In this document: piece by piece, positions 8,334-16,501 of the stretch
Layout of the letters: every line of letters starts with the position of its first letter
How positions within the stretch are numbered: position 1 is the stretch's first letter
NCBI RefSeq assembly: GCF_027111315.2
Contig: NZ_CP114289.2
Span: 744,001-808,000 of the forward strand
DNA length: 64,000 nucleotides
Direction: 5' to 3'
From: Flavobacterium limnophilum
Lineage (GTDB): Bacteria > Bacteroidota > Bacteroidia > Flavobacteriales > Flavobacteriaceae
Position numbers and translations under genes: made by a program
Notes under the pieces: generated by a model
What the model was told of the DNA's origin: nothing
Seen by the model: only the letters and a program-made list of their open reading frames with translations
Database searches by the model: none

Positions 8334-9734
8334 ATGTCTTCAAATAAAATTATGCAACACAGTGAAGCCGCTGCCATTTTTAACAAAGATGAAAAAAGGG
8401 TAGATTGGCACGACGAAACCCTATGGTTTGTTCGTGAAAAGAGGGATAAAGCCGCACATCAAATTCCGGATTGGGAATTGCTTCGCGAAACTGCTTCGCA
8501 AATCAAAAACAATGTGCTTTCGAATATCAATGATTATTTGGTTGAATTTGAAGCCAATGCTTTGAAAAACGGTATCATTGTGCATTGGGCTGCGGATGGA
8601 GCCGAGCACAATAAAATTGTTCATTCCATAATGGAAAAACACGGCGTGAAGCAGATGGTCAAGTCCAAATCGATGCTTACCGAAGAATGTCACCTGAACG
8701 AATATTTGGCCGAAAAAGGAATAGACGTCATCGATTCCGATTTGGGAGAACGCATCGTCCAACTTCGACAAGAACCGCCTAGCCATATCGTTTTGCCTGC
8801 CATTCACCTTAAAAAGCAGGATGTAAGCGAAACTTTTCACGAACATCTGGGCACCGAAAAAGGAAACAACGACCCACAATATTTAACCGAAGCTGCAAGA
8901 ATGCACCTCAGGGACACTTTCCTTACCAGAAAAGTGGCCTTGACGGGAGTCAATTTTGCCATTGCCGAAACGGGAGAAATCGTGGTTTGCACCAATGAAG
9001 GAAATGCCGATATGGGCGTTCACCTTGCCGACGTGCATATTGCCTGCATGGGTTTCGAAAAAATAATTCCACAACGCAAACACTTGGGCGTTTTCTTGAG
9101 ATTGTTGGCCAGAAGTGCCACGGGACAACCGATTACCACTTTTTCGAGCCATTTCAAAAAACCAAGAGACGGAAAAGAAATGCACATTGTTATTGTTGAC
9201 AATGGCAGAACCACACAATTGGGAAGACCCGATTTCAGGAATTCCTTGAAATGTATCCGTTGTGGGGCTTGCATGAATACCTGTCCGGTTTACAGAAGAA
9301 GTGGCGGACACAGTTACCATACCGCGGTTGCGGGACCGATCGGTTCCATATTGGCACCAAATCTCGACATGAGCAAGAATGCCGATTTGCCTTTTGCCAG
9401 TACGCTTTGCGGTTCTTGCACGAATGTTTGTCCCGTGAAAATCGACATTCACGACCAATTGTACAAATGGCGTCAAGTGTTGGTGAAACAAGGCTATACG
9501 CCAACTGCAAAAACCATGGCAATGAAAGGAATGTCGGCTGTTTTGTCCAATCCAATGGTGTTTGATTTGGCTGGAAAAATGGGAAGGTTCGTGATTAAAA
9601 ACGCGCCTTTTATAGTGAACAACAGCTTGAATGCTTGGTACAAACAAAGAGAAATGCCGGCGCCACCAGAAGAATCCTTCAGGGAATGGTACAAGAAAAA
9701 CGGAAAAGAATTTAAAGGAAAAGATAATGAGTAG
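8334..9734 (+). CDS. lutB: Lactate utilisation protein LutB (ferredoxin-like subunit)
   Basis: 466 residues, cytoplasmic. An N-terminal LUD-type region (through about residue 290) is followed by two 4Fe-4S cluster motifs, CIRCGACMNTCP (about 306-317) and CGSCTNVCP (about 358-366), then a C-terminal tail with WYKQREMP. This order is typical of LutB/YkgF. It carries electrons in the LutABC L-lactate dehydrogenase. The stop overlaps the lutC start (ATGAGTAG, 9727-9734), implying translational coupling. A gap of 91 bp separates it from the GH28 gene upstream. Confidence 0.93.
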   Translation: MSSNKIMQHSEAAAIFNKDEKRVDWHDETLWFVREKRDKAAHQIPDWELLRETASQIKNNVLSNINDYLVEFEANALKNGIIVHWAADGAEHNKIVHSIMEKHGVKQMVKSKSMLTEECHLNEYLAEKGIDVIDSDLGERIVQLRQEPPSHIVLPAIHLKKQDVSETFHEHLGTEKGNNDPQYLTEAARMHLRDTFLTRKVALTGVNFAIAETGEIVVCTNEGNADMGVHLADVHIACMGFEKIIPQRKHLGVFLRLLARSATGQPITTFSSHFKKPRDGKEMHIVIVDNGRTTQLGRPDFRNSLKCIRCGACMNTCPVYRRSGGHSYHTAVAGPIGSILAPNLDMSKNADLPFASTLCGSCTNVCPVKIDIHDQLYKWRQVLVKQGYTPTAKTMAMKGMSAVLSNPMVFDLAGKMGRFVIKNAPFIVNNSLNAWYKQREMPAPPEESFREWYKKNGKEFKGKDNE

Positions 9735-10314
9735 CAGAGCCAGTATTTTAGAAAAAGTAAAACAAAACCAACCTTCAACGGTTAGTGAATTACCCAATCT
9801 GACTTTTTTGGGGTTGGACACTTTTGACATTCTCGAAAAGTACAAAACCGTTCTGAAAGGTATTGGAGGCGATTTTGTGGAAGTAAAAGATTACGATGCC
9901 ATAATTGACTTTGTCAAGAAAAATTATGCCACTGATAAACGAATGATAACGACTGTTCCTGAACTTTCAGAAATTGCGACAATGGATTGGTTCAATGATG
10001 ATCCCCATTCTTTGGAAGATGTAGAATTGACTTTGGTCAAAGCCCATTTTGGCGTTGCCGAAAATTCGGCTCTTTGGGTAACAGACGATATTTTGGGACA
10101 AAGAGTTTCGACTTTTATTCCACAATATTTGGCCATAATCGTCAATAAAGAAGACATCGTGGCCACGATGCATCAAGCTTATGAGCGAATCGGAGATCAA
10201 GAATATGGTTTTGGGACTTTCATTGCCGGACCATCCAAAACTGCCGATATTGAACAATCATTGGTGTTGGGCGCTCACGGTGCCAGAGGATTGACAGTGT
10301 TTTTGATGGAGTAG
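9727..10314 (+). CDS. lutC: Lactate utilisation protein LutC (LUD domain)
   Basis: 195 residues from the ATG at 9727, which overlaps the last 8 bp of lutB. The frame extends upstream inside lutB, but only the overlapping ATG makes sense. LUD-domain protein of the LutC/YkgG type with the conserved GAHGARGLTVFLME-like C-terminus; third component of the L-lactate oxidation complex. Last gene of the plus-strand rha-lut block: a strong hairpin follows at once. Confidence 0.92.
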   Translation: MSSRASILEKVKQNQPSTVSELPNLTFLGLDTFDILEKYKTVLKGIGGDFVEVKDYDAIIDFVKKNYATDKRMITTVPELSEIATMDWFNDDPHSLEDVELTLVKAHFGVAENSALWVTDDILGQRVSTFIPQYLAIIVNKEDIVATMHQAYERIGDQEYGFGTFIAGPSKTADIEQSLVLGAHGARGLTVFLME

Positions 10315-10330
10315 AAACCCGATAATTTAT

Positions 10331-10375
10331 AAAAGTAAAAAGCTATACCGATTTTCGATATAGCTTTTTACTTTT
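10331..10375. terminator. Bidirectional terminator between lutC and the esterase-GH43 gene
   Basis: Perfect 17-bp arms 10331-10347 (AAAAGTAAAAAGCTATA) and 10359-10375, with the A-run on the left and T-rich stretch on the right, so it can stop transcription of both convergent operons. Confidence 0.85.
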
Positions 10376-10438
10376 GAAGAGATTTGAAAAAATACATTTT
10401 AGAGCAGAGCACCTTACTTTATGCTTTCTTGAGTTAGC

Positions 10439-12232
10439 TTACTCTTTTTTCAAAGCAGCAATAACATCAGCCGAAACCTTGATCACGGTGCCATGACGTG
10501 TTCCTTGGGGAAAACTGACTTGCTCCGAAATGTCTTCCCAGCCTTTGGCAGTTTGTTTTACGGCGCCATATTTTTTCTGGGTATATTTGTCAAAATAGAC
10601 CACCCATTTGCCATCGATTTGGGTTGCCGTTGGGCCTTCTGCCCAATATTTGCCAGTGATTGGTTCACTTGCTTTAGTGTAAGGGCCTTCGAGATTTTTG
10701 CTGGTGGCTATTTTTAAATTTTTCTGGACCGGTACTTTTGTTTCATCCTTCAAGAACATGGTGTATCCTTTTTCATCTTTTACGATGGAAGCGTCGATGA
10801 CATTGAAACCGGGTTCGTAAAGTAATTTGGTTTTTTTGAATTTCTTGAAATCTTTGGTTGTGGTGTAATAAATTCGGTGATTGTATCCTTTTTCTTCAGT
10901 AGATTGTGTTTCCAAAAATTTCCCTTCAATGGTGGATGCCCAATAAATCATGTAGGTTTTTGAATTTTCGTCATAAGTGATTTCTGGAGCCCAAGTGTTT
11001 CTTGATTTTTCTTCGTGTGCCATCACGGGCAAAAATTCTTGTTTAGACCAATGGATTAGGTCTTTGGAAGAAGCATAACCAATGCCGTTGTCTGTCCAGC
11101 TATCCGTCCAAACCATGTGATACAAACCATCTCCGCCTTTGATGACGCAAGGATCACGCATTAATTTGTCTTTGCCAACTTCTGGAGTCAAAAAAGAGGC
11201 ATCTTTTTTTAAAGTTTCCCATTTATATCCGTCTTCGCTGTAGGCCAAATGCAGGCCATCTTCGCCATTACCCTTGAAATATGTAAAAACATATCCTTCC
11301 GGTTTTGGAATAAAACCATTGGAAGCCAACCATTTTTCGCAGGCTTTTGGCCAATTTTTATTCGTTCCTTGAACTCCTAAACCAAAACCGTGTCCGCCAT
11401 TTTCATAAATATGCATTTCGACCGGAACTTGGTGTTGTTTCAATGCCAAATAGTAGTTGATGCTGTTTTCAACTGGAACGGCTTTGTCATCTGTGGCGTG
11501 AACCAAAAATGTTTTAGGCGTTTCGGCTGTAACTTGTTTTTCGTTCGAGTAGTTGCCGATCATTTCACTGCTGACATTTTTACCCAAAAGATTCTCCTTG
11601 GAACCTTTGTGTGTAATGGCGTCTTCCATTGAAATTACTGGATAAATCAAGATCGAAAAATCTGGACGAGCACTAATATTGTCTTTGGATTCATACACTT
11701 TGTCGTTGTAATGCGTTGACAATGTCGATGCTAAATGTCCTCCAGCGGAAAAGCCTATAACGCCAATTTTTGCTGGATCAAGGTTCCATTCTTCAGCACG
11801 TCTTCGCAACGTTCTTATGGCTTCTTGTGCATCTTGAAGCGGCCCAACGGTTTTGTCTTTCATGATGACATCACTCGGCAATCTGTATTTAAGTACAAAA
11901 GCCGAAATTCCGATAGATTTGAACCATTCGGCGACTTTATCACCTTCTTTTTCGTGCGACAAAAGCGCATAGGCTCCTCCGGGGCAAATAATTACTGCTG
12001 CATTTTTGGAGATTTTGTTGTCTGCCAAGAAAATTTTCAAAGTAGGTTCCGTAACTTTTCGGATTCCGGTTATGTTTCCTTGGGCATCCAATCTAGGTTC
12101 CTGTTTGTAATCTGGTGCTTCAATGGCTCCTGGTATTTTGTCCCATAAAGGGATTTCCTTGTTTTGCGAAAAAGTCAAGGAAGTAAATCCCAAACTTAAA
12201 ATCAATGCTAATTTTAAACTGCTATTTTTCAT
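10439..12232 (-). CDS. Acetyl/feruloyl-type esterase fused to a GH43-like hydrolase
   Basis: 597 residues with a signal peptide ending near ...SLTFSQ. Residues about 30-305 are an alpha/beta-hydrolase of the BD-FAE/acetyl-xylan-esterase type: oxyanion loop CPGGAY (83-88), nucleophile Ser162 in GFSAG, acid near D248/D249, His281 in GGHGFG. Residues about 312-597 are a five-bladed GH43-like domain with the full acid set: D360 (RDP), WAPE at 414, D480 (IDAS), E532 (AEGP). So one periplasmic chain could remove an ester and a sugar, perhaps arabinose or galactose, from the same side chain. It overlaps the GH2 gene upstream by 11 bp and is the last gene of the GH106-GH105-GH2 operon. Substrates are inferred only. 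Confidence 0.85.
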   Translation of the reverse strand: MKNSSLKLALILSLGFTSLTFSQNKEIPLWDKIPGAIEAPDYKQEPRLDAQGNITGIRKVTEPTLKIFLADNKISKNAAVIICPGGAYALLSHEKEGDKVAEWFKSIGISAFVLKYRLPSDVIMKDKTVGPLQDAQEAIRTLRRRAEEWNLDPAKIGVIGFSAGGHLASTLSTHYNDKVYESKDNISARPDFSILIYPVISMEDAITHKGSKENLLGKNVSSEMIGNYSNEKQVTAETPKTFLVHATDDKAVPVENSINYYLALKQHQVPVEMHIYENGGHGFGLGVQGTNKNWPKACEKWLASNGFIPKPEGYVFTYFKGNGEDGLHLAYSEDGYKWETLKKDASFLTPEVGKDKLMRDPCVIKGGDGLYHMVWTDSWTDNGIGYASSKDLIHWSKQEFLPVMAHEEKSRNTWAPEITYDENSKTYMIYWASTIEGKFLETQSTEEKGYNHRIYYTTTKDFKKFKKTKLLYEPGFNVIDASIVKDEKGYTMFLKDETKVPVQKNLKIATSKNLEGPYTKASEPITGKYWAEGPTATQIDGKWVVYFDKYTQKKYGAVKQTAKGWEDISEQVSFPQGTRHGTVIKVSADVIAALKKE

Positions 12233-15194
12233 TTTGTTTTTTATAAAATTCTATTTCCACGATGCGTAATTGACCTTTGGCATCTACTGCTGTTTTGTCT
12301 TTAAATAAGTCTAAATCTTTGGTGGCTTCTACTTCAACAATTTTGCTGAAACCGTCTTTTTCGGTATTGGATCCAATCAATTCTATTTTGATGTTTTGGG
12401 CGAGAACGGGTTCCAATGGAATGGTGATGTAGCCTAAACTTTGAACCGTATATCCTTTATACACTTCTTTTCCGTCTGCTAAAATACGAATTGGATAGCT
12501 TTTAGACCGCCATCCGGTTAATTTTATTACACATTCATTTACTATTGATGGTTTCGAAAGGGTATAAGTGATGGAAGCCGTGTTGGTTTTGCCGTCATTT
12601 TTCCATTCGGTCAATTCGTTGTCGTCATAACTTTTGAAAGTATCTGCATTATTCGATGGCGAACTGGCATTTATAATTGCAACAGGACTTCTTTTGATTG
12701 CATAAGAAGATGTTTTTGGCGTTGGACCTCTTTCTAAATTGGGAGCCAAATTTGTTCCCGGCAATAGTTTCGAAAGTCCATTATCCACTTTGATGGCTTG
12801 GCTTTCAAAAGTTAATTCCGCTGATTGCAATCCTTTGGCCGTTGCCGAAATGTATATTTTTCCAGCTTGTGTTAATGATTGAAGCATCACTCGATTAATC
12901 CCATTTTCGACAGGAATGTTTTTGGAAAGAATATAATTATTCGGGCCTTGTGCAATGCCTCCCAACCAAGTTGCCGAGCCATCAACGCTAAACGAAATCA
13001 GGTCGTTGCTGATAGGACAACGGTCTCCGTTTTTGTCCAACACTTCAACATCTATGAAGGCAACATCGGCTCCATCGGCCAAGAATCCTTTGGGTTGGGT
13101 ATTCAGTTTTAGTTTGATTTGAGCCGGAGCTTCAACTGTTTTTTTGGAATCTTCGCTTAGAACAGTTCCTTTTTCATCATAGCCAATGGCTTTGATTGTT
13201 CCCGATTTATAGGCGATATTGTCAAAAGTAAACAGAAATTGATGGCTTTGTTTTCCAAAACCTTGCGAAATGCCATTCACAAAAAGTTCCACTTTGGTAG
13301 CTGTCGAAACTACATAAATGTTTTTCACGACGGCATCGGCATAGTTCCAATGACCCATAATGTGCGTGCGGTGTTTTTCGATATCGACCCAGCCGTCCCA
13401 CATTACTTGGTGTGCAAAAAAACCGTCTTTCGGAATGCGCATCGCATCTACTTCGCCACTGGTTCTGTAATTTGATTCACCTCTGTGATGCGTATTGGAA
13501 TCCGAAAAAATAATGTTTACACCTCCTGAATTGACTCTTTTTCCAGTGCCGGGTCTTTCCCTGAAATAATCGTACCAACGTACAACATCTTCTATGGCGT
13601 GGCGGTCTTGATTGTGATTGTAATCTTCTGCAGGCTGGTCGCGATACAAAGGTCCTGCACCTTCTTTGTGAAAAGGTGGGGAGAATTCGTCCCAGTATTT
13701 GCGCAAGCCTTCATCTCTTGAATATTCGGTAGCCCACAATGGTTTTTGCGCGCTTTTGTTGATATAAAGCATTTCTCCACCATATTCCGCTTCTTTGCTG
13801 TCGAGCATTTCACGTGAACCGATGGCACGTCCGCCAAAAGGGTCGAAGGTGTTTCGGATGGTTTTCATTTCGAGCATGTGTTCCTCACTGATGGATTCAT
13901 TGCCGCTTTCGTAAAAAATAATACTCGGATTGTTACGGTTGTAAATGATGGCATCGCGCATCAGATTGACACGCTGAATCCATTGTTCGCCTTTGGCATC
14001 TTTTTCGGCGTCACCGGCGGGCATTGCTTGCATCAGCCCGACTCGGTCGCAGGATTCTACGTCTTGTTTCCAAGGGGTGACGTGCATCCAACGCACCAAA
14101 TTTCCGTTGCCTTCGACAATTAATTTATTGCTGAAATCGCTCAGCCAAGCAGGAACCGACATTCCGATGGCCGGCCATTCGTTGCTGGTTCTTTGTGCAT
14201 AGCCTTTTACTTGAATCACTCTGTCGTTGAGCCAAATTTCTCCGTTTTTGAACTCCGTTTTTCGGAAACCGGTTTTGGTCGAAACTTCGTCAATGATTTT
14301 TCCATCCACTTTCAAAATGGTTTTCACGGTATATAAATAACCGTAACCCCAACTCCAGAAATGCAAGTTGTTGACCAAATTATTGGCTTTTATGATTTTG
14401 GTTTCGTTGGGTTGAATTGTAGTTTTTTTACCAGAGAAAGAAGCAATTTTTTTTCCGTCAATATCTTCGACAACTACATTGTATTCCACAGTTTTGGCAA
14501 CTCCATATTCATTGCGAACTTCTGTTTCGGCATTGATGGTGGCACTTTCTGCTTTGATGTCAATATTGGAAGCATAGACGTAAACTCCCGAGGTTTTTAG
14601 ATTGGAATAGAGTGGGAGGGTTTGGTATAATTTGTCGGTGATGTGCAGATAAACATTTTTGGGAATGCCGCCATAATTGGCATTGAAATTCATGTTGTTC
14701 CACTGGTAGGTCGAGTTTGTGGACATTTCTCGGTATTTCCAGTCGTTGTCAATTCGAAGTGCCACCGTGTTTTCTTGTGGAAAAGGTTTGACGATGTTGG
14801 AAACGTCAAAGCCAAAAGCCATCACACCATTTTCGTGCAATCCCACTTTTTGTCCGTTGACATAAATCACGCCGCCTTGGCGAATGCCTTCAAATTCCAG
14901 GAAAATTTTCTTGTCCTTGATTCCTTTGGGGAGCTTGAATTTTTTTCGATACCAAACGATGCCCGTGCTGTGGTGGTCGATGTCTTTTTCGAAAGCTTCT
15001 TCCTGATTGTAGGCGTGCGGAAGGGTTACTTTTCTCCAATCGGCATCATCGAAAACAGGAGATTCCGCATTTGCGAAATCTCCTGTTTTTAGTTTCCAAT
15101 CGGCGTTGAAATTGTATTTTTCCCTCTTGAATTCTTGTGAAAATAAAGCGGTATTGATGAGTAGTAAAGCAAAGAACAATAGTGCTTTTTTCAT
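12222..15194 (-). CDS. GH2 beta-galactosidase-type enzyme with C-terminal discoidin-like domain
   Basis: 990 residues with a signal peptide (MKKALLFFALLLINTALFS). The order is GH2 sugar-binding sandwich (from about residue 25), immunoglobulin-like domain, TIM barrel with acid/base Glu in SGNES (near residue 432) and probable nucleophile in ATEYSRDEG (near 490), a bacterial Ig-like region, then a C-terminal F5/8-like carbohydrate-binding sandwich (about 840-960, with NNADTFKSYDDNELTEW). Predicted periplasmic exo-acting beta-galactosidase or beta-glucuronidase on pectin side chains. The 11-bp overlap with the next gene suggests coupling. The exact sugar cannot be read from the sequence. Confidence 0.88.
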   Translation of the reverse strand: MKKALLFFALLLINTALFSQEFKREKYNFNADWKLKTGDFANAESPVFDDADWRKVTLPHAYNQEEAFEKDIDHHSTGIVWYRKKFKLPKGIKDKKIFLEFEGIRQGGVIYVNGQKVGLHENGVMAFGFDVSNIVKPFPQENTVALRIDNDWKYREMSTNSTYQWNNMNFNANYGGIPKNVYLHITDKLYQTLPLYSNLKTSGVYVYASNIDIKAESATINAETEVRNEYGVAKTVEYNVVVEDIDGKKIASFSGKKTTIQPNETKIIKANNLVNNLHFWSWGYGYLYTVKTILKVDGKIIDEVSTKTGFRKTEFKNGEIWLNDRVIQVKGYAQRTSNEWPAIGMSVPAWLSDFSNKLIVEGNGNLVRWMHVTPWKQDVESCDRVGLMQAMPAGDAEKDAKGEQWIQRVNLMRDAIIYNRNNPSIIFYESGNESISEEHMLEMKTIRNTFDPFGGRAIGSREMLDSKEAEYGGEMLYINKSAQKPLWATEYSRDEGLRKYWDEFSPPFHKEGAGPLYRDQPAEDYNHNQDRHAIEDVVRWYDYFRERPGTGKRVNSGGVNIIFSDSNTHHRGESNYRTSGEVDAMRIPKDGFFAHQVMWDGWVDIEKHRTHIMGHWNYADAVVKNIYVVSTATKVELFVNGISQGFGKQSHQFLFTFDNIAYKSGTIKAIGYDEKGTVLSEDSKKTVEAPAQIKLKLNTQPKGFLADGADVAFIDVEVLDKNGDRCPISNDLISFSVDGSATWLGGIAQGPNNYILSKNIPVENGINRVMLQSLTQAGKIYISATAKGLQSAELTFESQAIKVDNGLSKLLPGTNLAPNLERGPTPKTSSYAIKRSPVAIINASSPSNNADTFKSYDDNELTEWKNDGKTNTASITYTLSKPSIVNECVIKLTGWRSKSYPIRILADGKEVYKGYTVQSLGYITIPLEPVLAQNIKIELIGSNTEKDGFSKIVEVEATKDLDLFKDKTAVDAKGQLRIVEIEFYKKQNEK

Positions 15195-15354
15195 GATTTT
15201 TTTTTTATGGCGCTATGCGTGAGGGATGGCAGTGGAGCTCTTTTTTTATGAATTGCCACGGGTTTAAACCCGTGGCAATTCATAAAAAAAGCGGGAACGT
15301 ACAGCCCGACCCGTAGTTTTTACGGAGGGTCACGCCCAAATTAATATATGAGTT
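15195..15354. repeat. Structured intergenic element with 50-bp perfect palindrome
   Basis: Bases 15241-15265 and 15266-15290 form a perfect 50-bp palindrome centred on GGGTTTAAACCC. It is framed by GCGTGAGGGATGGCAG (about 15218) and AGCCCGACCCG...GGTCACGCCC (about 15303-15337), whose GCGTGA/TCACGC ends can pair. The frame resembles a conserved dispersed element of Flavobacteria; it may also weaken transcription between GH105 and GH2 in the minus-strand operon. Confidence 0.65.
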
Positions 15355-16479
15355 TTATTTCATTTTGTAAATTTCGGAACCTGCCAACAAGAAACAGCCC
15401 AATCCATAATCTTCGAAATCAGGAATTTTGTCATACGAAAGTGGTTGTCCGTCTTTTGGTTCTTTACCCGTGGATTGAAGAAAGCCCAAGAATCCGTTTT
15501 CGTGCAAACTTTCTTTGATCATGGCATTCCATGCTTTTTGGATTACGGGCAAGTAGGTTTCTTTTTTCAAAATTCCGCTGTTAACTCCATAAGCCATTCC
15601 GTAAACGAAAAGTGCAGTTCCAGAGGTTTCTTTTTCACCAAAATTTGTCGGATCGTGCAAACTTACATTCCAAAAACCATCGGCGCGTTGTACTTTGACC
15701 AATGCTTCCGACATTGCTTTCAAATCTTTCACGTATTGTTCCCTGTGGGGTGCGTTTTCTGGAATTATGGTCAAGACTTTGGCCAAAGCCGCAATTACCC
15801 AGCCATTGCCGCGACTCCAATAGCAATCTTCGCCGTTTGGTTCTTTGTACGGTGGATCGAAATCGGCATCACGCCACCACAGGCCGTCTTTTGGATTGTA
15901 CAGTCCGTGGTCGCCGTGTTTGTCTCTTGAATACATGTACATTTGGTACATTTTTTCGAAATAGCGATTGTCTTTTTCGAGTACGCCCATTTTTGCAAAA
16001 ACCGGCATCCCCATCTGGATGGCGTCAATCCAAGACCAATCGTCGAGTTGAGGCGTATTCAACAACATGTTCATGGTAGCTCTTGTGCTTTTCAATTTTT
16101 TGGAATCTGGTTCCAAATTGTACAAATCGATATAGGTTTGTGCAGCGCAATAATCGTCGGCATTGCGGTTTGCACTTCCGTTCCTGAATCCCCATTTGTG
16201 AAATTCAGACCAATCATAAGCATAGTTGTAATAGGTTTCTTTAGGGTATATTTCATACAATGCCATCAGTCCTTCATAATACACACCGCGCGTCCAAATA
16301 TTGCTGGGACGTTCCTTGTTGGTCACGATGGTTTTGCCCACTTCCGGCCATTTTTGCATGAAATAATCGTTGGCAAGCATCATTTGTTTTAGCACTAATT
16401 TTTTGTCAAAAGGTTCCTGAGCGCTTGAACTGCTTGTGTATAAAAAGCATATAGCGAAAAATAAAAGTAATTTTCTCAT
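15355..16479 (-). CDS. GH105 unsaturated rhamnogalacturonyl hydrolase
   Basis: 374 residues, the usual length for GH105, with a signal peptide (cleavage after ...SSSSAQ). An (alpha/alpha)6 barrel: DDWSWIDAIQMG carries the catalytic Asp (D152), and CYWSRGNGW (about 219-227) is the family signature. It removes the unsaturated galacturonic acid left at the non-reducing end by PL4/PL11 rhamnogalacturonan lyases, both of which are encoded in this window. Lies 22 bp downstream of the GH106 gene in the same operon. Periplasmic location is inferred from the signal peptide and absence of a lipobox or T9SS domain. Confidence 0.93.
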   Translation of the reverse strand: MRKLLLFFAICFLYTSSSSAQEPFDKKLVLKQMMLANDYFMQKWPEVGKTIVTNKERPSNIWTRGVYYEGLMALYEIYPKETYYNYAYDWSEFHKWGFRNGSANRNADDYCAAQTYIDLYNLEPDSKKLKSTRATMNMLLNTPQLDDWSWIDAIQMGMPVFAKMGVLEKDNRYFEKMYQMYMYSRDKHGDHGLYNPKDGLWWRDADFDPPYKEPNGEDCYWSRGNGWVIAALAKVLTIIPENAPHREQYVKDLKAMSEALVKVQRADGFWNVSLHDPTNFGEKETSGTALFVYGMAYGVNSGILKKETYLPVIQKAWNAMIKESLHENGFLGFLQSTGKEPKDGQPLSYDKIPDFEDYGLGCFLLAGSEIYKMK

Positions 16480-16501
16480 TTTAATATTCGTTATTTAAGA
16501 A

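Noticed and set aside
8883..9845. 320-residue open frame on the minus strand
   Set aside because: Lies opposite lutB/lutC, which have clear Fe-S and LUD motifs; the antisense translation shows no family features.
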